A stretch of DNA of 28,337 nucleotides, taken from positions 6,061 through 34,397 of the forward strand of contig JH155704.1 in NCBI GenBank assembly GCA_000226015.1, in the 5' to 3' direction. Position numbers and translations under genes: made by a program. The notes under the pieces were generated by a model that had not been told where the DNA came from, made no database searches, and was given only the letters and a program-made list of their open reading frames with translations. The stretch is from Mnemiopsis leidyi (lineage: Eukaryota > Ctenophora > Tentaculata > Lobata > Bolinopsidae). Shown here one piece after another: positions 21,001 through 28,337 of the stretch (the first letter of the stretch is position 1; every line of letters starts with the position of its first letter).

Positions 21001-21737
21001 GGAAAACGTGCACTAGAATCGCTTCCATTTGGTGAATTGTTGCTTAATGGATATAAAAATGAGTTTTACCCATTACTAAAGCCCGTTATTAAGTCACAAT
21101 ATTGCTAGCTCTAGCATTAGGACCGCGAACTGCCAAAACAACATATCTATAGAAGTAACGGACTGTATCAGGGTGTGGTTAAAGGACACTCCTACATTTA
21201 AAAAAACTTACAAATCTATGTTCAGGTAGTACAAACGCCTGACTGGAAGCTGGGCAGCTAAGAATGGGAAGGCCAAAATGAAACATTTGTATTAGAATCA
21301 AATGATTCATGAGAATAGATAGATGAGAATGGACGTTGTACTAATTTTTTAAATAGTTAAACGGTACTAGGATCATTCAACTACATAAAATTTGTAACTT
21401 GATCCCATTCAACGGCATAAGCAATGAAAGCTCAATAGAATCATATTTCAGATCATGCAATAGGTATTAGTACAACATTAGCAGACGCATAAAATTACTG
21501 AATTATACTATTTCTATGCACCTCGCCAACTAAAAGGTCTTAAACAGATTGCATAAAACTGCATAATAAAATTGAAACCTCTATTTATCAGCACGTCGAC
21601 TTCTAACGGAGACGACTGAACTACGCAAAATGTAAGACTGTCTCAGAGCGTTCCAATTACAGGTCAGTGGTCACCTAGCAAAACGAACAACTCGAATTAA
21701 ACATGAGCACAAGAAAAAAAAACCATAAGTTTTTCAG
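21001..21737. other. non-coding stretch
   Basis: There is no supported gene or repeat. The last bases supply the TTTTTCAG that precedes the candidate exon at 21738. Confidence 0.5.
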
Positions 21738-21907
21738 CGTCCCTAAAGGGTGGGCTCCCTGTTCGGGAGATCCAGCAGGAAATGGCGAGCGAGAGAGATG
21801 AAGACCAGGCTGCTTATCTGCAGCTAAATATCATTAGTGCAGTAATGGCTAAACAATATAACACGGAGCTGGGCGTCCTGCAATGCAGGCTTTGTTACCA
21901 GAATAGC
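21738..21907 (+). CDS. candidate internal exon, about 56 codons
   Basis: AAGTTTTTCAG ending at 21737 is a good acceptor. The following 170 bases are open in one frame and end at AGC|GTGAGG, a plausible donor. A TGA in the same frame comes soon after it, at 21917. The exon starts with two bases of a split codon. It encodes SLKGGLPVREIQQEMASERD then EDQAAYLQLNIISAVMAKQY and NTELGVLQCRLCYQNS. The composition is acidic and helix-prone, with many G/C-ending codons, while the opposite strand is interrupted in most frames. An internal ATG begins the EMASERD part. The family is not recognised. A possible next exon (21968-22012, RTGLYTASLVPVCSK) is phase-compatible but too short to trust. Confidence 0.42.
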
Positions 21908-22172
21908 GTGAGGATATGATGTTGATTTCTACAGGAGCTACTTTAATTACATGTGGTCCACAATTAGAGGACTGGACTTTATACGGCTAGTCTAGTGCCC
22001 GTCTGTAGTAAGGTGACGAGGTAGTGCCGGGTTATGTAAACGAATGTTCGCTTTAAACTAAAAAATACGCCGCATAGCTGAAATTCAACCCGGACGATTA
22101 CAGCGACAAAGCCAGGTTAGGAACAATCATAGTCATTAAATATTAAGAGAACGGCTAGGTACACCGCAGAAC

Positions 22173-22355
22173 ATGGATTTATACAAGCAAACAGGGGACT
22201 CGTGCAGTTGTAGCTGGAGGTCTAAACAATCAAACAAATTAGTTTCTGTTATTACAGCATTAGACTCAACAACCAAACAAAAACCGGGCAACTTTATCGG
22301 TACTTGCGAAGAATTGACTCCGTGCTCGGTCTTAATGGTGCTTAATAAGATTTAA
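22173..22355 (+). CDS. hypothetical 60-residue ORF
   Basis: ATG at 22173 opens 60 residues from MDLYKQTGDSCSCSWRSKQS to a TAA. It contains TCTGTTATTACAG (AG at 22256-22257), so the latter half could instead be a terminal exon beginning near 22258. A small GGTGGT/ACCACC hairpin follows the stop at 22367-22382. It lies downstream of the candidate exon at 21738-21907 on the same strand, but a link is not shown. The family is unknown. Confidence 0.2.
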   Translation: MDLYKQTGDSCSCSWRSKQSNKLVSVITALDSTTKQKPGNFIGTCEELTPCSVLMVLNKI

Positions 22356-22382
22356 AGATTATAGAGGGTGGTGACAACCACC

Positions 22383-24189
22383 TCAAAAAACTTAAACCGG
22401 GCAACCAAAGTTCTGAGTGCCTCAACACAATATTATTGAACAATAGATTTGTCGTCAAATTTTAGGTTACAAGAAAAAAAGGTTGCCTTCACTAATTAAT
22501 TTATATATTATATTATGACATTTATTTCAGTGAAAGGCAAGACCCAACCTGACTCACGTTGACAAAACCGACGCATTTTATGTGAACAAAATGTTTTCAC
22601 CGTTGGCCAAAAGTTTTTTGTCAAATTTCAAGTTAGAATGACGATTAGACAGACATCAATACGTAAAATAGAGCAGCTCATCTCCTCGTGCAACACTGTC
22701 TCAAAATTTAAATTAAAGGTCCCAAATTTGAAAATCGATGGCCTTTACTTTAAGCGAAATTAAAAGTTGAACAGACACCTCTGTGTAAAGTTGACGGCGA
22801 TTCCTATCGTAAATTCAGTCTTGTAGTTTAAATTTGGCTCTATTTAACTTGAAATGTTAGGTCAGATTTCAATGAATGTTTCCCCAGCTCAGATAAACAT
22901 CTTATCGAAGTTTTAAAGAGGCATAATCATCACAAAGAAAGTTATTAAGTTGTCAACAACTATCATCAAGTAGATGCATCTAAAAAAGAGCTGTATCTAT
23001 CGGTGAGGTAACTGTGAGTAACGGGTACCTGGTTTTACTTCTCTAGTGAAATGAAAAACACTCGCAGTACCAGAACTCCAGAAGTGAGAAGCAGCTTAAC
23101 CGCAACACACAAGAACATCTGACACCGAAAGCAAAGGGGTTCAGATCCAGGTGCCTGCCCATGTTTAGAGCTAAACCCGGCGACTGGGCAAACAATTGAA
23201 ATATAGGACACTCTTACTGATCAGAGTTTAGAAAATTAGCGCAATGTGCCACTATAGTACAGTCAAGATCGCATTATGATATGGACTTGCTCGACTTTTG
23301 AATAACATTAAGGGTACCACTGCAGTAGGTAATACCACCACTGTACACAAACCACTGTGTGACCCTATGACGTATGTGAGTGGCTACCTGCACCAGCTTA
23401 GTGGCCAGACGGTGGGGTGAAGCCACACTCCATTCCGGGAATGGTGGTCGCTTTATCAGTTCAGTTGACAGAATTAGAGCCAAGTATGGCAATTGTCAGC
23501 TTCATCTAAGTTCCAATATAGCATATGTGACGTTAGGCAGTTTTATAAATCTGGGACTTGCTATTTATGACAGCACATATATTTATATCCCCTTGATGTT
23601 ATGATACTGGAACTGCAAAATAAGTCTCTCAAATTTGACATGTCGTTAATCTCAAAGTTATTAAAATTGTAAATATATGATTATCACGAGTAAGGTATTG
23701 TTGGCAGATTTCCAGATGGTCAACCTGACTCAGTGGGCAAAATATTTCACACGTATTATACAAGTATGATTATATTCATACAAGTTCAGGTATCTGCCGA
23801 AGGAGATTTCAGACATCTTGTATTTCAAGAAGTACAATGAACCAGTAGTCAGGTTTATGTATTTGTCTGAATTGACAGAAGTGTCTCAGTTATATCAGTT
23901 TTGTGTCTGTTGCTACATTAATACAAGTTTGGAGACAGAATGTAGTAACTAGTGATTGCCACTATACGTCCTTAAAGAAGGTTTGTGATATCGCAGATCT
24001 TGAGTGCTAACCAGACTAACCTGATTCTCACCACTACAATCATGTTCGCTGCAGCATTCAACTCAACAGTGTAATTACGTCTTGGAGCTGAAGTTGGAGC
24101 TTTATGGTACACATAATAGGCAATACACATTGAATCTAAACTGTGTCACTGTGAACTAGGATGTGTTTGTCGCCTCGTTGGGTGATCAA
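22383..24189. other. non-coding stretch
   Basis: Frames at 23274-23604 are open on both strands for about 73 codons, crossing a small palindrome CCATTCCGGGAATGG at 23430-23444. Neither is convincing. A GGGGTTCAGATCC near 23137 recalls a pol III B box but lacks a matching A box. The remainder is featureless. Confidence 0.45.
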
Positions 24190-24425
24190 TGAATCCCAAA
24201 ATTTAACACTTTGTTTTTGCCTGCCATCCGAAGGAAACATAGATCATTACTTTAAATTAAAAGTAGAGGAGTTTTATCATAGCGGCACATGGCCAGGATG
24301 ATAATTTAAAGTAAATATCATGGCCCAGGAGTATGATAGTTAAGCCAGGAGAGTGAGAAACTTTAGTATGAGTGCTAACACAGAGCAGCTGTGCTTTGAT
24401 CCCATACACTAGACCACCCCCATTG
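24190..24425 (-). mobile_element. SINE-like element with tRNA-derived head (decayed)
   Basis: On the minus strand, GGGGTGGTCTAGTGTATGGG (24420-24401) closely resembles the A-box region of tRNA-Glu-type heads (TGGTCTAGTGGTTAGG). Downstream, CCTTCGGATGG (24234-24224) followed by GCAAAAACAAAG resembles the conserved body or tail of many invertebrate SINEs (a GGATGGGACGT-like motif). No intact B box is visible between them; GTGTTAGCACTC near 24382-24371 may be its remnant. Within the element, TTACTTTAAATT (24247-24258) pairs with AATTTAAAGTAA (24303-24314), with a nested TTATCAT/ATGATAA. Borders are approximate and no target duplication or poly(A) tail was found. Confidence 0.42.
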
Positions 24426-24582
24426 TCTGATTAATCAGGGCTGAGTGAAGTTTTTGATCTCAATAAGTTGTGTGACGGTGTACATCGAGTCAATTTCAGT
24501 TCAACGGATAAATAACAATACTAAGAAGTGTCTAAGTAAACGTCGCTAACATCCGGTCAGTGTGGTAGTAGTGCACACATGT

Positions 24583-24842
24583 AGTGTGATAGTTCTATTA
24601 TTTAGATTATTTAGATCTAGTGTGATAGTTCTATTATTTACATTTAGTGTGATAGTTCTATTATTTACATCTAGTGTGATAGTTCTATTATTTACATCAG
24701 GTGTGATAGTTCTATTATTTACATATAGTGTGATAGTTCTATATTTATTATTTACATATAGTGTGATAGTTCTATTATTTACATATAGTGTGATAGTTCT
24801 ATTATTTACATATAGTGTGATAGTTCTATTATTTAGATTATA
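24583..24842. repeat. 27-bp tandem array, nine copies
   Basis: The unit AGTGTGATAGTTCTATTATT plus TACATMT recurs at 24583, 24619, 24646, 24673, 24700, 24727, 24760, 24787 and 24814. Spacing is 27 except 36 and 33 where 9 and 6 extra bases are inserted. Every spacing is divisible by three, so a Val-Ile-Val-Leu-Leu-Phe frame remains open across the array. Degenerate AGTGTGAAAGATTATAG echoes continue to about 24900. It is called a minisatellite. Confidence 0.94.
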
Positions 24843-24899
24843 AAGTGTCAGTGAATCTAGTGTGAAAGATTATAGAGGTACAGTGAATCTATTTTGTTT

Positions 24900-25736
24900 A
24901 ACATTAGGACTTTTAGGTATGCTTGTGTTAAATTGATTTAATTGAGGATATTTCATGAAATCCGTTATTCTGGTGGGTAGTAAACAAGTAAGTACCTAAG
25001 TAAAAACAGCAGAAACTGTAATTAACTCACAGTACATCTTGTTTACTTTTCATGTAGAACTTTTCCACCTTATCACACCATAATAAACTGTCCACACTTA
25101 ATCAACTAGGTAATTACAAAATAATCAGCTAATCTCGTCACAATCGCGCTGCATCTCACGAAAAAGCACATCAATGCAGGGCGTCCACGCTCCAAACTGC
25201 GTCATTAGTGTACAAAGTAGTCAGATTTGAAATAACTTAGCTCGATTAACTCAGCCACCAGAGAGATTTCAAAAAGCTGTCCAGTTTTACTTCTACAATG
25301 GGCACCTTAATTTTGATTTTCTAACACCGATCTTACTCCACAGCAACTACGATGTGGTTCGCCTTTGATGGCTGATGTTTTTCACCAACCTACTACCCTA
25401 CTACCCTACTAATCATCCATTCATTTGTACCGCTGATGTTTCAAGAACACGTTCACCCGCGATGAAAAAATTGGTCAATAAGTGCTGAGCCCGTGAGTCG
25501 CTAAAAGAAACAGCGACTCTGAACATTTTCCCTATTTGACATAATCGAAATTTTCAGCAGACTGCCATTATAATACGCGTGTCAAGTTTATGATTGGAAA
25601 AAGCTTCTTCTAAGTTCGCTTCACTCGGGACTCCTGTCAAATTTCTGATTGATATGGTAGCTTGAGCTCAAGCCTCGGAAATTAAATTGAACTTCATGGC
25701 GCGATTGTGTTACATACTTTCAACGTTAAAGATGAA
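24900..25736. other. non-coding or intronic stretch
   Basis: If the gene at 25987-26285 continues leftward, this could be its intron or 3' region. A small CTACTACC repeat, three 8-bp units, lies near 25390-25413. A short minus-strand segment at about 25341-25382 (ending GGA|GTAAGA) could be a tiny exon but is unsupported. Confidence 0.4.
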
Positions 25737-25827
25737 TCATATTAAGATTCTATATGATATCACGTGATTTGAATACGAGGTGGAAAATGGCTCGACGTTG
25801 AATCTTATGGTAATTAGATATTCAGCT
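25737..25827 (-). CDS. possible second and last exon of the 25987-26285 gene
   Basis: On the minus strand, TTGTTCTTAG (AG at plus 25829-25828) is a fair acceptor. The exon starting at 25827 supplies one base to complete the codon split by the donor at 25987, then reads AEYLITIRFNVEPFSTSYSN and HVISYRILI to a TGA at 25739-25737. The phase fits and the intron would be 159 bases. The codon bias is weaker than in the first exon, and the plus strand here ends in a perfect CAG|GTAAGT at 25861, which could belong to an opposing gene. Other acceptors further left are possible. Confidence 0.28.
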
Positions 25828-25986
25828 CTAAGAACAATTGTGATACAACTTAAAAACCAGGTAAGTCCTGTTTATTATTGATTATTATAGTCATGAATAT
25901 CTGGGATATCTGCATGCAGTATTTTAGTGCAGATAGGAAACGCTTCGTTTCAACTTTTTTACTACATAAACAAATAAGTGACTTAC

Positions 25987-26285
25987 GTGGAAGGGTTGCT
26001 AGGAAGACTCCAGGTTCTTCCCATTTTCTTCTTCTCCACAACAAACTCGTCAAGCTGCTCGCCCTCCGCCCCCGCCATGACAACCGCCATGGCGGACATG
26101 CTCGCCACGAAACAGCTCTTATCCGTACGTATCCCCAGCAATTTCTCCTCCAAAAGTCGACGGTGATCGTCAGCTTCCTGCTTTGTCATCTTGTGTCGTT
26201 CCACCGCGGAGGATGAGTTGGTAGGGTCCGACTCGGACTTGGTTACCGGGGGGTGGGGGTTTGAGGAGCAGGGACTGGATGCCAT
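25987..26285 (-). CDS. first coding exon of an unidentified gene
   Basis: ATG at 26285-26283 lies in a good context (A at -3, G at +4) and the frame is closed upstream by a TAG near 26354. It encodes 99 residues plus two bases and ends at AC|GTAAGT (GT at plus 25986-25985). Residues 1-30 are Ser/Pro-rich and probably disordered (MASSPCSSNPHPPVTKSESD). Residues 31-53 form a charged helix (HKMTKQEADDHRRLLEEKLL). Residues 58-73 are small and hydrophobic (SCFVASMSAMAVVMAG), followed by an acidic then lysine-rich part and a TWSLPSNP end. GC and G/C-ending codons are strongly raised relative to the flanks. The family is not recognised. A plus-strand ORF of 112 codons overlaps, but this frame is far more codon-biased. 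Confidence 0.72.
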
Positions 26286-26296
26286 CGTGTCTCCAG

Positions 26297-26346
26297 CACG
26301 TGTCCGTCGCGGGTTTTGTGACACGTGCTTTCTTCTTGTCACGTGA
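26297..26346 (-). promoter_or_regulatory. promoter-proximal cluster of three CACGTG E-boxes
   Basis: CACGTG is present at 26297-26302, 26322-26327 and 26340-26345, the last as TCACGTGA. All lie within 60 bases upstream of the ATG at 26285, in the probable 5' UTR or core promoter. Homotypic E-boxes at this position suggest control by a bHLH-ZIP factor of the USF, MYC or TFE kind; the factor itself is inference. Confidence 0.5.
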
Positions 26347-26354
26347 TGAAGCTA

Positions 26355-28337
<1,983 letters not shown>

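Noticed and set aside
20599-21108. 169-, 133-, 126- and 91-codon ORFs over the 45-bp array
   Set aside because: All frames are open because the repeat period is a multiple of three and lacks stops; the frames contradict one another.
23110-23170. Possible tRNA or SINE B box (GGGGTTCAGATCC)
   Set aside because: No A box or cloverleaf could be drawn upstream.
24562-24843. 93-codon Val/Leu/Phe-rich ORF
   Set aside because: It is a translation of the 27-bp minisatellite, with no independent coding evidence.

Overview
This window looks like non-coding DNA from a eukaryotic nuclear genome, most likely an invertebrate animal. The base composition is AT-rich, with roughly 37% GC judged by eye. A long TG dinucleotide tract opens the window and a long GA tract closes it. 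There are at least five tandem arrays, inverted-repeat elements resembling MITEs, and a stretch resembling a tRNA-derived SINE. No bacterial-style operon, rRNA or intact tRNA was found. The species cannot be named from the sequence alone. No long intact gene is present: coding signal is limited to short, probably spliced pieces, so the window is best read as intergenic or intronic DNA around the edges of a few genes.

Layout: 1-176 is a TG microsatellite. 177-3394 is mostly featureless. 3395-3480 (minus) is a candidate first coding exon for a short Cys/Lys-rich N-terminus ending at a GTAAGT donor. 5161-5319 is a MITE-like inverted-repeat element. 5992-6099 encodes a partial PHD-finger-like cysteine/histidine pattern. 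10304-10627 is open in several frames, followed by a CpG-rich patch. 11182-11340 holds three self-complementary sequences in a row, including an 18-bp perfect hairpin. 13037-13270 is a 15-bp tandem array and 13665-13784 (minus) a candidate 40-codon internal exon. 15743-15933 is a 29-bp array, 18237-18322 a knot of interleaved inverted repeats, and 20629-21000 a 45-bp array. 21738-21907 (plus) is a candidate internal exon. 24190-24425 is SINE-like on the minus strand, and 24583-24842 is a 27-bp array.

The best-supported gene is at the right: a minus-strand first coding exon at 25987-26285 with a good start context, an in-frame upstream stop, raised GC, a GTAAGT donor and three CACGTG boxes directly upstream. 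Its protein family is not recognised.

Two window-wide patterns stand out. The E-box CACGTG occurs 18 times by hand count, several-fold above a base-composition estimate, and some copies lie just upstream of candidate first exons. Three of the four large tandem arrays have periods divisible by three, and even their irregular spacings are multiples of three. This keeps frames open and explains many apparent ORFs. No clear novel system was identified; the palindrome cluster at 11.2-11.3 kb and the E-box enrichment are the most unusual signals.
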